Positions 25,506-34,039 of a stretch of 64,000 nucleotides of DNA are shown here, piece after piece. Made by a program: the position numbers and the translations under genes. The DNA lies in contig JAFUYQ010000014.1 in NCBI GenBank assembly GCA_017470485.1, forward strand, positions 62,001 through 126,000, written 5' to 3'. Positions within the stretch are counted from its first letter, which is position 1; each line of letters starts with the position of its first letter. The notes below the pieces were generated by a model. That model was not told where the DNA came from and did not search any database. It saw nothing but the letters and a program-made list of their open reading frames with translations. This DNA is from Synergistaceae bacterium (lineage in GTDB: Bacteria; Synergistota; Synergistia; Synergistales; Aminobacteriaceae).

Positions 25506-26202
25506 AGTTGTTGACCTCCGCTATAAATATCCTGACGGCCATGAAGCGTTAAAGGGAGTCAATTTCACTCTCAATGAAGGAGAGAAAACCGCGCTTGCCG
25601 GTGCCAACGGTTCGGGTAAATCGACACTTCTTCTGCACATTGCCGGAGCGGTTGAGGTTCAGGAGGGCAGAATAATTTTCAGAGGGCGTGAGGGCAGTGA
25701 AGTGTTACGGGAGAATGTCGGCTTAACGTTCCAGAACGCCGATGATGAAATATTAATGCCGTCAGTGATTGAAGATGTAGCGTTCAGCTTGGCCGCCGCT
25801 GGAATGCCGGTGTCATCAGCGCGTGAGCGTGCCGGAAAAATACTTTCCGATTTGGGAATAGAACATCTTTCGGAAAGACCGCCTCACAGGCTTTCGGGGG
25901 GCGAGAAAAGAATCGTAACCTTCGCCGGAGTGTTGGCGTCCGAGCCGGAAATCTTAGTTCTTGATGAACCTACAGCAGGACTTGATCCGAGAGCGCGGAG
26001 AAGGGTAATAAATTTTCTTCGCGAGACGGAAAAGCCTGTACTCCTCGCAACACACGATTTGGATATGGCACTTGATGTCTGCGGACGGGCTGTGATACTC
26101 AGCGAAGGAACTGTATCGGCTGAAGGTGAACTGCCTGAACTTTTCATGAATAAATCACTGCTTGAGGCTAACGGTTTGGAACTGCCTCTGCGTTATTCGT
26201 GA
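25498..26202 (+). CDS. cbiO: CbiO/NikO-type ATPase of the ECF transporter
   Basis: A 234-residue ABC ATPase. Walker A is GANGSGKST near residue 35, the Q-loop F-Q-N-A-D-D-E-I near 83, the signature L-S-G-G-E-K-R near 132, Walker B I-L-V-L-D-E-P near 152, and the switch His in A-T-H-D-L-D near 185. N-A-D-D after the Q-loop is typical of ECF ATPases. It overlaps the T component by eight bases. It is the only ATPase in the operon, so it should act as a homodimer. Confidence 0.93.
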   Translation: MLEVVDLRYKYPDGHEALKGVNFTLNEGEKTALAGANGSGKSTLLLHIAGAVEVQEGRIIFRGREGSEVLRENVGLTFQNADDEILMPSVIEDVAFSLAAAGMPVSSARERAGKILSDLGIEHLSERPPHRLSGGEKRIVTFAGVLASEPEILVLDEPTAGLDPRARRRVINFLRETEKPVLLATHDLDMALDVCGRAVILSEGTVSAEGELPELFMNKSLLEANGLELPLRYS

Positions 26203-26204
26203 AG

Positions 26205-26239
26205 AAAAAAAAGAGACCTGCAAATTCCAGCAAGCCTCT
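26205..26239 (-). terminator. Terminator after the polar amino-acid ABC operon
   Basis: On the minus strand AGAGGCTTGC pairs with GCAGGTCTCT over ten base pairs (two wobbles) around an 8-base loop, followed by a run of eight T. It lies just past the stop of the minus-strand ATPase gene and between two converging operons. Confidence 0.85.
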
Positions 26240-26244
26240 TCCAT

Positions 26245-27018
26245 TTACTTCTGACTGTATCGAGACAGAAATTGTTTAGTTCTTTCTTCCTTCGGGTGAT
26301 TGAATACCTCTAAGGGGTCGCCCTGTTCGCAGATAACGCCGCCGTCCATGAATATTACCTGATGAGCAACGTCCCTAGCAAATTCCATCTCATGAGTTAC
26401 GATTATCATTGTGGTTTTATGCTCCGAAAGTTTGCGTATGACCTTCAGCACTTCACCGGTCAGTTCCGGATCTAACGCGCTCGTAGGCTCATCGAAGCAC
26501 AAAATATCAGGGTGCATAATCAAAGCTCTTGCAATGGCAACTCTCTGCTGCTGACCGCCGGATAACTGGTGAGGATAATTACCCATTCTGTCGGCTAGTC
26601 CAATATTCACAAAAAGTTCTTCGGCCTCAGCCTTCAAAGCCTTCTTGTCAAAATCCTTCAAATGATTTTCCTTTGCGAGAAGTTTCGGCGAAAGCATGAC
26701 GTTCTCAAGAGCTGTGTACTGCGGAAAAAGGTTGAACGACTGGAACACTAATCCGAAATGAAGCCGCTTCCTCCGAATCTGACTCTCAATCAGCGTTGAA
26801 GGGTCTGAACAGTCGAGCAATGTCTCGCCGTTCACGATGATTTTACCGTTATCGGGGCGTTCGAGGAAATTAAGACAGCGGAGCAGTGTAGTCTTTCCGC
26901 TCCCTGACGAGCCTATGACCGAGAGTGCCTCGCCTTTTTCGAGGGTGAAATCAATTCCCTTGAGGACTTCAACATTCCCGAAACTCTTCCGCAAATCCCT
27001 TACTTCAAGAATTGGCAT
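26245..27018 (-). CDS. Polar amino-acid ABC transporter, ATPase
   Basis: A 257-residue GlnQ/HisP-type ATPase. It has Walker [10 protein letters not shown] near residue 33, a Q-loop in V-F-Q-S-F-N-L-F-P, signature L-S-G-G-Q-Q-Q-R, Walker B I-L-C-F-D-E-P-T and switch T-H-E-M-E-F-A, the last phrase being typical of the polar amino-acid group. I chose the ATG at 27018 since GGGAGG lies 10 bases upstream; an in-frame ATG at 27027 sits almost on the ribosome site. It is the last gene of a three-gene operon (binding protein, permease, ATPase). Confidence 0.93.
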   Translation of the reverse strand: MPILEVRDLRKSFGNVEVLKGIDFTLEKGEALSVIGSSGSGKTTLLRCLNFLERPDNGKIIVNGETLLDCSDPSTLIESQIRRKRLHFGLVFQSFNLFPQYTALENVMLSPKLLAKENHLKDFDKKALKAEAEELFVNIGLADRMGNYPHQLSGGQQQRVAIARALIMHPDILCFDEPTSALDPELTGEVLKVIRKLSEHKTTMIIVTHEMEFARDVAHQVIFMDGGVICEQGDPLEVFNHPKEERTKQFLSRYSQK

Positions 27019-27035
27019 GTCAATCATTCCTCCCT

Positions 27036-27722
27036 CTAACGGAAATAATCGAGTTTCCGTTCAAACTTTGCGAGCAGAAGCGTAACAATCCCGTTGAACA
27101 CAAGGTAGTAAAACGCCGTGAAGAACAGCGGCCATATTGCCCCCGAAATCCCGTGCGAACCCTTCATGAATGCCTGACCTGCCCAGATAATTTCCTGAAG
27201 CGCGATTATCCTTGCGAGCGCGGTATCTTTCACGAGGGTTATGATTTCGTTCGAGATTGGCGGAACAATACGCTTTATCATCTGGAGCAGTGTTACGTTG
27301 AAAAATATCTGACGTTTCGTCATTCCCAAGACCAGACCGGCTTCAGTCTGTCCGACTGGAACGCTCTGAATACCTCCCCTGTAAATCTCTGAGAAGTAGC
27401 ACGCATAATTTATTATGAACGCGATTGAGGCCGCTAAAAATCTTCCTGATTCCCCGCCGCCCCAGATTGGACTATGAAGTACAAGGCCGGGAAAATAATA
27501 GACAATCAAAAGCTGAATCATTAACGGCGTGCCTCTGATTATCCAGATTATGAAAGAAGTTGTAACGCTTATGGCTTTAATTTTTGAGAGCGAGCCGAAC
27601 GCTATGATTAATCCCAAAGGGAAAGCCCCCAGAAGTGTCAGCGAAAACAATTTCAGAGTTTGAATGAAACCCGTATTGAGTGCGCCGATAACTACCGGGA
27701 GCTGTTCGATGAATGTTTCCAT
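27036..27722 (-). CDS. Polar amino-acid ABC transporter, permease
   Basis: A 228-residue His/Glu/Gln/Arg-family permease with five or so spans. The EAA coupling loop is [15 protein letters not shown], and the N-terminal G-F-I-Q-T-L-K-L-F and [10 protein letters not shown] motifs are typical of this group. Only one permease is present, so it likely acts as a homodimer. It sits between the binding-protein gene (gap of 7 bases) and the ATPase gene. Confidence 0.92.
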   Translation of the reverse strand: METFIEQLPVVIGALNTGFIQTLKLFSLTLLGAFPLGLIIAFGSLSKIKAISVTTSFIIWIIRGTPLMIQLLIVYYFPGLVLHSPIWGGGESGRFLAASIAFIINYACYFSEIYRGGIQSVPVGQTEAGLVLGMTKRQIFFNVTLLQMIKRIVPPISNEIITLVKDTALARIIALQEIIWAGQAFMKGSHGISGAIWPLFFTAFYYLVFNGIVTLLLAKFERKLDYFR

Positions 27723-27729
27723 ATTGGTG

Positions 27730-28497
27730 CTACTGCTTGATTAAAGCTGCCTGTATTCCGTAAGTTTCCGCGAGTTTAGCGATTGAGCCGTCAGCGTAGC
27801 CTGCCTCGAAGAACGCATTAAGCAGGAACGTTAAGTCCGAGCCTTTGCGGAAGCCTACGCCGTATTCCTCGCTGTTGAGGGCGACGGTGTAGGTGAGGTT
27901 CTCGTAGCCGGTGCCTTTGCCGACCATAGCGGCGGCCATGAGCGAGTCGATGATAGCCCCGTCAGCTGTGCCGGAAGCGACTTCCATGAGGGCGGAAGCC
28001 TGATCCTGAACCTCAACGCACTTGAGGTTATTGGCTTTGGCCTGTTCGTTGCCTGCGCTGCCGTGTTCGACCGCGAAGCTGAGGTTCTTTAATGCTTCGA
28101 GGTTGTCATACTGAGCAGCTTTGTCCGCCGGAACAACGACTATCTGAGCATTATTGCAGTAAGGATTTGATGTACTCATCGAGGATTTGACTTCTGGGGT
28201 GAGTGTCATGCCGTTCCAAACGCAGTCGATATTTTTCCCGTCAAGCTCAAGGATTTTGTTGTTCCATTCGATTTCCTGAAACTCGACTTTTACGCCGAGA
28301 CTCTGAGCGAAAGCCTTTGCTAAATCAGCATCGAAACCGATCCATTCGCCTTTTTCGTTTTTGTAGTCCATAGGCTTGAAGTCAGTGATACCGACAACGA
28401 GAACGCCTTTAGCCTTGACGTAATCGGAGTCAGTTTCAGCGTAGGCGAACGAGCAAAGAGCCGAGAGAATGGCGAGGACTAGCAGTAATTTTTTCAT
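27730..28497 (-). CDS. Polar amino-acid ABC transporter, substrate-binding protein
   Basis: A 255-residue protein starting at the ATG at 28497 (GGAG 11 bases upstream), which gives a clean signal peptide (MKKLLLVLAILSALCSFAYA). Bacterial extracellular solute-binding family 3 motifs follow: L-V-V-G-I-T-D-F-K-P-M, then G-F-D-A-D-L-A-K-A-F-A, and late S-E-E-Y-G-V-G-F-R-K-G. It binds an amino acid in the periplasm and delivers it to the permease encoded next. The substrate cannot be told from sequence. Confidence 0.92.
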   Translation of the reverse strand: MKKLLLVLAILSALCSFAYAETDSDYVKAKGVLVVGITDFKPMDYKNEKGEWIGFDADLAKAFAQSLGVKVEFQEIEWNNKILELDGKNIDCVWNGMTLTPEVKSSMSTSNPYCNNAQIVVVPADKAAQYDNLEALKNLSFAVEHGSAGNEQAKANNLKCVEVQDQASALMEVASGTADGAIIDSLMAAAMVGKGTGYENLTYTVALNSEEYGVGFRKGSDLTFLLNAFFEAGYADGSIAKLAETYGIQAALIKQ

Positions 28498-28557
28498 TGT
28501 GATACATCTCCTGCGAGTAAATTTCTTCAACACTTTAACGCGCTGAAGTGCGTGAAA

Positions 28558-28566
28558 ATTTTACCA
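28558..28566 (-). promoter_or_regulatory. Candidate extended -10 promoter of the amino-acid ABC operon
   Basis: TGGTAAAAT on the minus strand, 61 bases upstream of the binding-protein ATG, fits TGn plus a -10 with one mismatch. It lies next to the T-run of the upstream terminator. No -35 is visible. Confidence 0.4.
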
Positions 28567-28600
28567 AAAACAGCCCGAAAGTCTATAGCCGACTAACGGG
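28562..28600 (-). terminator. Probable terminator of the TIR-Sel1 gene
   Basis: On the minus strand CCCG-TT-AGTC pairs with GACT-TT-CGGG around a 7-base loop, the two TT forming an internal mismatch. CTGTTTTTGG follows. The stem overlaps the stop codon of the TIR-Sel1 gene. Moderately weak structure. Confidence 0.5.
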
Positions 28601-30440
28601 ACAGCCATTCGAGACCGACTTTTGCGTCCTCGTTTCCCTGTTCGGCTGCTTTCGTGAACCACTCGATTGCTTTTTCGTTGCTTTGAGGGACACCGAGACC
28701 CAAAAGATACATGTAACCAACGATTGTTTGAGCGGCGGTATCACCCTGAGCGGCTGCTTTCTCACACCACTCTCTAGCCTTTACGTAATCCTGTTCTACT
28801 CCTAAGCCCTGAAAGTACATATAACCCAGATTATTTTGAGCGTCAACATTACCCTGAGCGGCTGCCCTTTCATACAACTCTACAGCTTTGTTATAATCCT
28901 GCCCTATGCCCCAGCCATTCTGGTACATCACGCCTAGATTATTTTGAGCAAGGGCATGACCCTGGGCGGCAGATTTTTCGTACAACTCTACAGCCTTTGC
29001 GTAATCTTGAGCTACTCCATAACCGTTATAGTACATAATACCCAGATCATATTGAGCATAGGCATTATCCTGAGCGGCGGCCTTTTCGTACAATTCTACA
29101 GCCTTTGCGTAATCCTGCTCCACTCCCAAGCCTTCAGCGTACAGATAGCCCAAATTATTTTGACCGGCGACATTACCCTGAGCGGCGGCCTTCTCGTACA
29201 ACTCTACAGCCTTTACGTAATCCTGCTCCACTCCCCAGCCATTTTGGTACATCCAGCCCAGACTATTTTGAGCAATGGCCTCGCCCTGAGCGGCAGCCTT
29301 CTCGTACAACTCTACAGCCTTTGCGTAATCCTGCTCTATGCCCCAGCCATTTTGGTACATCCAGCCCAAATTATTTTGAGCAATGGCCTCGCCCTGAGCG
29401 GCAGCCTTCTCGTACAACTCTACAGCCTTTGCGTAATCCTGCTTGACTCCCTCACCTTTTTGGTACATACAGCCTAGATTATTTTGAGCATTTGCATAAC
29501 CCTGAGCGGCGGCCTTTTCGTACAACTCTACAGCCTTTGCGTAATCCTGCTTGACTCCCTCACCTTTTTGGTACATACAGCCTAGATTATTTTGAGCATG
29601 GGCATGACCCTGAGCAACGGCCTTTTCGTACAACTCTACAGCCTTTGCGTAATCCTGCGCTACTCCATGACCGTTATAGTACATATTGCCCAGATTAAAT
29701 TGAGCATCGGCATTACCATTAGCGGCGGCTTTTTCATACAATTCCCTAGCTTGTGCGTAATCTTTCCTATCGTAATATTCGAAACCACGATGAAATTGAA
29801 CAAAACCATCGGACTGCCTCTTATAAATCATTCCATACCATGCAAGCCCTCCCACAATCACCGCAAGTACAGCCGCCATTGACGAAAATATCATCGCCCT
29901 TTTCTTTCTTGCTCTGGCCTCGTATGACACAAAGCTATCCAGATTGAGTTCAAGCATGGTCGCTATAACCCTCAGGAATGAATCACGCTCGCCAAACTTC
30001 TTCAGGTCAATTCCGAGAAGCTCCTGTTCTAAGGGCAATTCAAGAAGCGCGGGAGGAAAGCACTCCAGAGACTCATCTCCAGAATGCGGAACACCGTCAA
30101 TAATAAACGGTATTATGTGGTCTGCCCTGCCAATCTCGATGAAATGTTTGACTTCCTCATTCACATACACTGACTTCGCGCTGTTCGGCGAGCAAATCAG
30201 TATCAGGTAATTTGACTTGTCGAGATTTTCCCGTATAGCCTCCTGTAAAACTCCTCCAGTAAGTCTCTCCTCGTCAATGAATATCGGCCCCAGCTTTTTC
30301 GGCAGAGATGGGTAGATCTTTTGCAGCTTGGCCGGAAGATGATAGCTTTGAAGACGTTTCTTCAGCCTTTTGGCAATTTTCATGTCCCTGTGGCTGTAGC
30401 TGATGAACGCGAAATATTCAAAGCCTTGTTTCGTTTCCAT
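28593..30440 (-). CDS. TIR domain - transmembrane - Sel1 repeat protein
   Basis: A 615-residue protein in three parts. Residues 8-115 form a TIR domain: Y-F-A-F-I-S-Y-S-H-R-D, box-2-like I-F-I-D-E-E-R-L, L-I-L-I-C-S-P-N-S, then Y-V-N-E-E-V-K-H-F with Glu95/96 in the place of the NADase catalytic Glu. Residues 183-204 form one membrane span flanked by Arg/Lys on the N-side, so the TIR part should be cytoplasmic and the rest periplasmic. Residues 244-603 are ten 36-residue Sel1 repeats (L-G-x-M-Y-x-x-G-x-G-V-x-Q-D-Y-A-K-A), with a partial repeat at each end. TIR domains serve in antiphage NAD+ depletion, signalling or protein interaction; Sel1 repeats bind proteins. GGGAG lies 10 bases before the ATG. 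It appears to be its own transcription unit. Confidence 0.85.
   Translation of the reverse strand: METKQGFEYFAFISYSHRDMKIAKRLKKRLQSYHLPAKLQKIYPSLPKKLGPIFIDEERLTGGVLQEAIRENLDKSNYLILICSPNSAKSVYVNEEVKHFIEIGRADHIIPFIIDGVPHSGDESLECFPPALLELPLEQELLGIDLKKFGERDSFLRVIATMLELNLDSFVSYEARARKKRAMIFSSMAAVLAVIVGGLAWYGMIYKRQSDGFVQFHRGFEYYDRKDYAQARELYEKAAANGNADAQFNLGNMYYNGHGVAQDYAKAVELYEKAVAQGHAHAQNNLGCMYQKGEGVKQDYAKAVELYEKAAAQGYANAQNNLGCMYQKGEGVKQDYAKAVELYEKAAAQGEAIAQNNLGWMYQNGWGIEQDYAKAVELYEKAAAQGEAIAQNSLGWMYQNGWGVEQDYVKAVELYEKAAAQGNVAGQNNLGYLYAEGLGVEQDYAKAVELYEKAAAQDNAYAQYDLGIMYYNGYGVAQDYAKAVELYEKSAAQGHALAQNNLGVMYQNGWGIGQDYNKAVELYERAAAQGNVDAQNNLGYMYFQGLGVEQDYVKAREWCEKAAAQGDTAAQTIVGYMYLLGLGVPQSNEKAIEWFTKAAEQGNEDAKVGLEWLSR
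28632..29711 (-). repeat. Ten 108-base tandem repeats coding Sel1 units
   Basis: The coding sequence for the Sel1 array repeats every 108 bases. Several units are nearly identical at DNA level, for example those around 29445 and 29553, and those around 29237 and 29345. Such near-identity suggests recent duplication by slippage or recombination, so repeat number may vary between strains. Confidence 0.9.
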
Positions 30441-30485
30441 ACTCGCTTCACTCCCAGTGAATATTAAAAATAATCGGGTACGAAC

Positions 30486-30512
30486 ATTATATTACATGCC
30501 CTTCCCCGACAA
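30486..30512 (-). promoter_or_regulatory. Candidate promoter of the TIR-Sel1 gene
   Basis: On the minus strand TTGTCG (30507-30512) and TATAAT (30486-30491) are separated by 15 bases, shorter than ideal. The -10 is perfect. It lies in the gap after the peptide-binding protein gene, which would make the TIR-Sel1 gene independent of the transporter operon. Confidence 0.45.
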
Positions 30513-30514
30513 CT

Positions 30515-32107
30515 TTAATTCCCCAGAACCTCCGCTCCCCTGAAAATCACATAATCGGTTGGCGAAAGATATATCCCTTTGACACGGCTGCTCCGCATTA
30601 CTGCTGACGATACAAAATACAACGGCATCACAGGCAGATCCTTCATCAGAATTTTCTCGGCCTCATGAAGATAATTGATACGTTTCACACGGTCGCGCTC
30701 CACTGCTGCACTATTCATTAAACTATCGAACTCAGGGTTATTGTGCCTTGATTCATTGTTAGACGAGTTCGACATGAATATCTCAAGAAGCCCGGCAGCG
30801 TCTGGGAAATCCATTACCCAGCCGAAACTTGCAATGTCAAAATCACCATTATGCGTCGTTGTGAGAAATACTTTCCATTCCTCGTTGGACAGCCCGACTT
30901 CAATTCCTAAGGCCGTCTTCCACATTCCCTGCAAAACTTCAGCCAGCATTTTTCCGCCCTTGCTGGTCGAATATTTGTACGTTACATTCGGAAAGCCTTT
31001 GCCGTCTGGATAACCGGCTTCAGCTAAAAGCCTCCTTGCCTCCTCAATGTCTGCTCTCGGCGAAATAAATTCGCCTCCCTCTGTCCTGAAATCCTCTGAA
31101 GCATTCGTTCCGGGTATTCCGTAACACACTGCACCCGTAGCAGGAAGGTGGCCGCCTAAAACTATTTTGTCGGTCAATATCTTCCTGTCAACCGCAAGTG
31201 AAAACGCCCGTCTCACTCTCGCATCATCAAACGGTTTACGGGTAACGTTGAAAAGGCAGTGTATAACAGTAAGCGAATGACTTACTTCCGCTTCACCCTT
31301 CTTAATCAGCAGCGGCTTCATCAATGACGGTATAGTTGACATGAAATCTATGCGTCCTCCCTTGAATGAGGCATACGCAGTGTTAGAGTCCTCTATCATG
31401 ACGAGCCTTACTTTGTCGATTTTAACGTTCTCAGCGTCCCAGTATTCGGGATTTTTGACGATGTTTATTTCGCCGCCCGAACCGTGAGTCCAGCTCTCAA
31501 GTTTGAAAGGGCCGTTTGAGATTAAAGTTTCAGGTTTTGCTGCCCATGCTCTCGGATTGCCGCTAATGATGTCCATTCTTGCCGGAAAAAACGAAGGGAA
31601 TGCCATATAGTAAAGCATTAGCGGATTAAAGCGTTCAAGCTCAATGATTAACGTTTTATCGTCAGGCGCAGAGATACCGACATCATTAAGTTCTGCCTTG
31701 CCGTTGTAGAAAGCCTCAGAGTTCTTTATGAAGAAGCCCATGTATGCGTAAGCTGCTCCAGTCTCAGGGGTAATGAGCCTCAATATTCCGTCCCTGAAGT
31801 GAGAGGCGGTTAAAGGTTTTCCGTCCGACCACCTGAGATTTTCGCGGAGGTGAAAAGTCCATTTCAATCCGTCAGGCGAAATATCCCATGACTCTGCGCA
31901 GCCGGGTTCAGGCTCGTTGTTGAAATTAATACGCAGTAAGCCCTCGAAAATATTGATGTCAACGATAGCTCCGTCCAGCGCAGTGTTCAGCGCGGGATCT
32001 ATCGTCTGAGGGTCAATGCCGAGATTATAGACGATTTCCTTTCCGGCGGCATTCGAGGCCGAAACTGACATTAACATTATGATTAATGCCGTGAGAATTT
32101 TCTTCAT
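30515..32107 (-). CDS. Peptide/oligopeptide ABC transporter, substrate-binding protein (OppA/DppA family)
   Basis: A 530-residue protein, the usual size for SBP family 5. The ATG at 32107 has AAGGAG 10 bases upstream and gives a signal peptide (MKKILTALIIMLMSVSASNAAG). An ATG or other start further upstream would add an unlikely 12-residue charged leader. Family motifs include D-P-Q-T-I-D-P-A, the W-T-F-H-L-R-E-N-L-R-W-S-D-G-K-P-L segment and Y-N-P-E-Y-W-D-like V-K-N-P-E-Y-W-D. It binds peptides in the periplasm. It is the last of five genes; the order is permease, permease, ATPase, ATPase, binding protein. Confidence 0.92.
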   Translation of the reverse strand: MKKILTALIIMLMSVSASNAAGKEIVYNLGIDPQTIDPALNTALDGAIVDINIFEGLLRINFNNEPEPGCAESWDISPDGLKWTFHLRENLRWSDGKPLTASHFRDGILRLITPETGAAYAYMGFFIKNSEAFYNGKAELNDVGISAPDDKTLIIELERFNPLMLYYMAFPSFFPARMDIISGNPRAWAAKPETLISNGPFKLESWTHGSGGEINIVKNPEYWDAENVKIDKVRLVMIEDSNTAYASFKGGRIDFMSTIPSLMKPLLIKKGEAEVSHSLTVIHCLFNVTRKPFDDARVRRAFSLAVDRKILTDKIVLGGHLPATGAVCYGIPGTNASEDFRTEGGEFISPRADIEEARRLLAEAGYPDGKGFPNVTYKYSTSKGGKMLAEVLQGMWKTALGIEVGLSNEEWKVFLTTTHNGDFDIASFGWVMDFPDAAGLLEIFMSNSSNNESRHNNPEFDSLMNSAAVERDRVKRINYLHEAEKILMKDLPVMPLYFVSSAVMRSSRVKGIYLSPTDYVIFRGAEVLGN

Positions 32108-32121
32108 GATTTTCACTCCTT

Positions 32122-33057
32122 CTATACGAACGGGCAGGCGCATAAATGATTACTGCCTTTGTCCTGAAGCACTGGGGTAATTGATGAACATTCCGGTTTT
32201 GCGTTCGGGCAGCGTGTATGGAACTTGCACCCTGACGGCGGATTAACCGCGCTTGGAATTTCGCCCTTCAACGGGATTATGTGCCTCATTGCCGATTTGT
32301 CGGGGTCTGGAACAGGGACTGACGACAGAAGCGAAACAGTATAAGGGTGCAGAGGGCGTGTGTATAATTCATCGCTTTCCGCAGTTTCGACTATGCTTCC
32401 GAGATACATGACTGCAACACGTGTGCTTATGTGCCTGACCATAGAGAGGTCATGAGCAACAAAAAGGTACGTTAAGCCTAATGACTTCTGCAAGTCCTCA
32501 AGTATATTGACGATTTGAGCCTGAATCGAAACGTCAAGGGCTGAAATCGGCTCATCGCAGATAATCATTTCGGGTTCGGCGGCCAATGCACGGGCGATTC
32601 CGATTCTCTGTCTCTGTCCTCCGCTGAACTCATGAGGATAACGTCCGGCCTGTTCGGAATTAAGCCCGACGAGTTTCAGTAGATGATTGACGCGGTCAGT
32701 ATGCTCGTCTTTCGGGAGGCGGTGAACAATCATAGGTTCACGGATTATATCGCCTGCTGTCATTCTGGGATTCAAGGAGGCGTAAGGGTCTTGGAATATC
32801 ATCTGAATTTTTTTGCGGAAGGGGAGGAGTTTTTTCTGAGTGAGATGAGTTATGTCATGGCCGTCAAAAATTATTTGTCCTTCATCGGGTTCATAGAGAC
32901 GGATTATTGTACGGCCTGTAGTAGTTTTGCCGCAGCCGGACTCGCCCACTAATCCGAGCGTCTCGCCTTTAGCGATTGAGAGGCTTACCCCTTCGCAGGC
33001 ATGAAGTTTCCCCGAAGGAGTATTAAAGTATTTTGTCAGGTTATTTACTTCAAGCAT
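32122..33057 (-). CDS. Peptide ABC transporter, ATPase (OppF/DppF type)
   Basis: A 311-residue ATPase. Walker A is GESGCGKTT, the signature F-S-G-G-Q-R-Q-R and Walker B M-I-I-C-D-E-P. The C-terminal oligopeptide-transporter tail has the Cys motif (C-K-F-H-T-R-C-P-N-A-K-P-E-C), known to hold an iron-sulfur cluster in some members. It pairs with the neighbouring OppD-type ATPase, whose stop lies one base upstream of this start. Confidence 0.93.
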   Translation of the reverse strand: MLEVNNLTKYFNTPSGKLHACEGVSLSIAKGETLGLVGESGCGKTTTGRTIIRLYEPDEGQIIFDGHDITHLTQKKLLPFRKKIQMIFQDPYASLNPRMTAGDIIREPMIVHRLPKDEHTDRVNHLLKLVGLNSEQAGRYPHEFSGGQRQRIGIARALAAEPEMIICDEPISALDVSIQAQIVNILEDLQKSLGLTYLFVAHDLSMVRHISTRVAVMYLGSIVETAESDELYTRPLHPYTVSLLSSVPVPDPDKSAMRHIIPLKGEIPSAVNPPSGCKFHTRCPNAKPECSSITPVLQDKGSNHLCACPFV

Positions 33058-33058
33058 T

Positions 33059-34033
33059 TTATTCTTTCACCTCTTTGGCAGCTTTTTGTGCGAGCCAGCA
33101 GGAATATTTATGTGTCCCGCTGAGCGTTAAGGGAACGGGCTTCTGACGGAGACAGATTCTCATAGCCTTCGGGCAGCGTTTGACGAACGGGCAGCCTTCG
33201 GGAGGATTGAGCAAATCCGGCGGCTGGCCCTCAATCGGGATTAAGCGTTCGCGTTTGCCGTCATTTTTAGGGACGGAGCGCAATAACCCCATAGTGTACG
33301 GGTGCTTCGGCGAGTTGAAGATTTCGCGGACAGTTCCTTCCTCGACTATACGTCCTCCGTACATGGCTATGACTCTGTCGGCCTCACCGGCGATTACTCC
33401 CAAGTCATGAGTTATCAGAATCATTGACATGCCGGAGGCTTTTCGGATTTCGCGCAGGAGGTTGAGAATTTGAGCCTGAACTGTAACATCAAGCGCAGTA
33501 GTCGGCTCGTCAGCAATCAATAATTCGGGATTGCAGATTATGGACATGGCCGTCATTATTCTCTGCCGCTGGCCTCCGCTGAACTCGTGGGGGTAATTCT
33601 TCATTCTCTGCTCAGCCGGAACAATTCCAACTTTTGTCAGAATATCAATCACCCGTTCTTTTATGTTTCCGTTCCAGTGATGGCGTTTCAATGCCTCCTC
33701 AAGCTGGTAGCCTGCCGTTAAAACAGGGTTAAGACTCGTCATTGGATCTTGGAATACCATTGCGATGTTTTTTCCGCGAAGTGCCTTAACTCTGCTTGGG
33801 GTAAGCTCCTCGCCCATGAAGGTCATTTTGTCGGCCTTGACTTTGCTGTATTCGCCGGTCAATCCCATCACAGAGAGCATAGCTGTGCTTTTACCGCTTC
33901 CCGACTCTCCTGCTATTCCCAAGACCTCGCCGCGCTTAACGCTGAAGGTAACGCCGTTCAGGGCTTTCACCTCGCCTGCTGAAGTCGTGAAAGTTGTGCG
34001 GAGGTCCTCGACTCTCAATATCTCATCATTCAT
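33059..34033 (-). CDS. Peptide ABC transporter, ATPase (OppD/DppD type)
   Basis: A 324-residue ATPase with Walker A GESGSGKST, the D-P-M-T-S-L-N-P-V-L after the Q-loop that marks this group, signature F-S-G-G-Q-R-Q-R, Walker B L-L-I-A-D-E-P-T, and the C-terminal Cys motif (G-C-P-F-V-K-R-C-P-K-A-M-R-I-C). It forms a heterodimer with the OppF-type ATPase encoded next. Confidence 0.93.
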   Translation of the reverse strand: MNDEILRVEDLRTTFTTSAGEVKALNGVTFSVKRGEVLGIAGESGSGKSTAMLSVMGLTGEYSKVKADKMTFMGEELTPSRVKALRGKNIAMVFQDPMTSLNPVLTAGYQLEEALKRHHWNGNIKERVIDILTKVGIVPAEQRMKNYPHEFSGGQRQRIMTAMSIICNPELLIADEPTTALDVTVQAQILNLLREIRKASGMSMILITHDLGVIAGEADRVIAMYGGRIVEEGTVREIFNSPKHPYTMGLLRSVPKNDGKRERLIPIEGQPPDLLNPPEGCPFVKRCPKAMRICLRQKPVPLTLSGTHKYSCWLAQKAAKEVKE

Positions 34034-34039
34034 TTTTAA

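Noticed and set aside
28632..29711. Regularly spaced DNA repeats that could be taken for a CRISPR array or minisatellite
   Set aside because: The period is 108 bases with no unique spacers, and the frame is open throughout, encoding Sel1 repeats. It is a coding repeat array.
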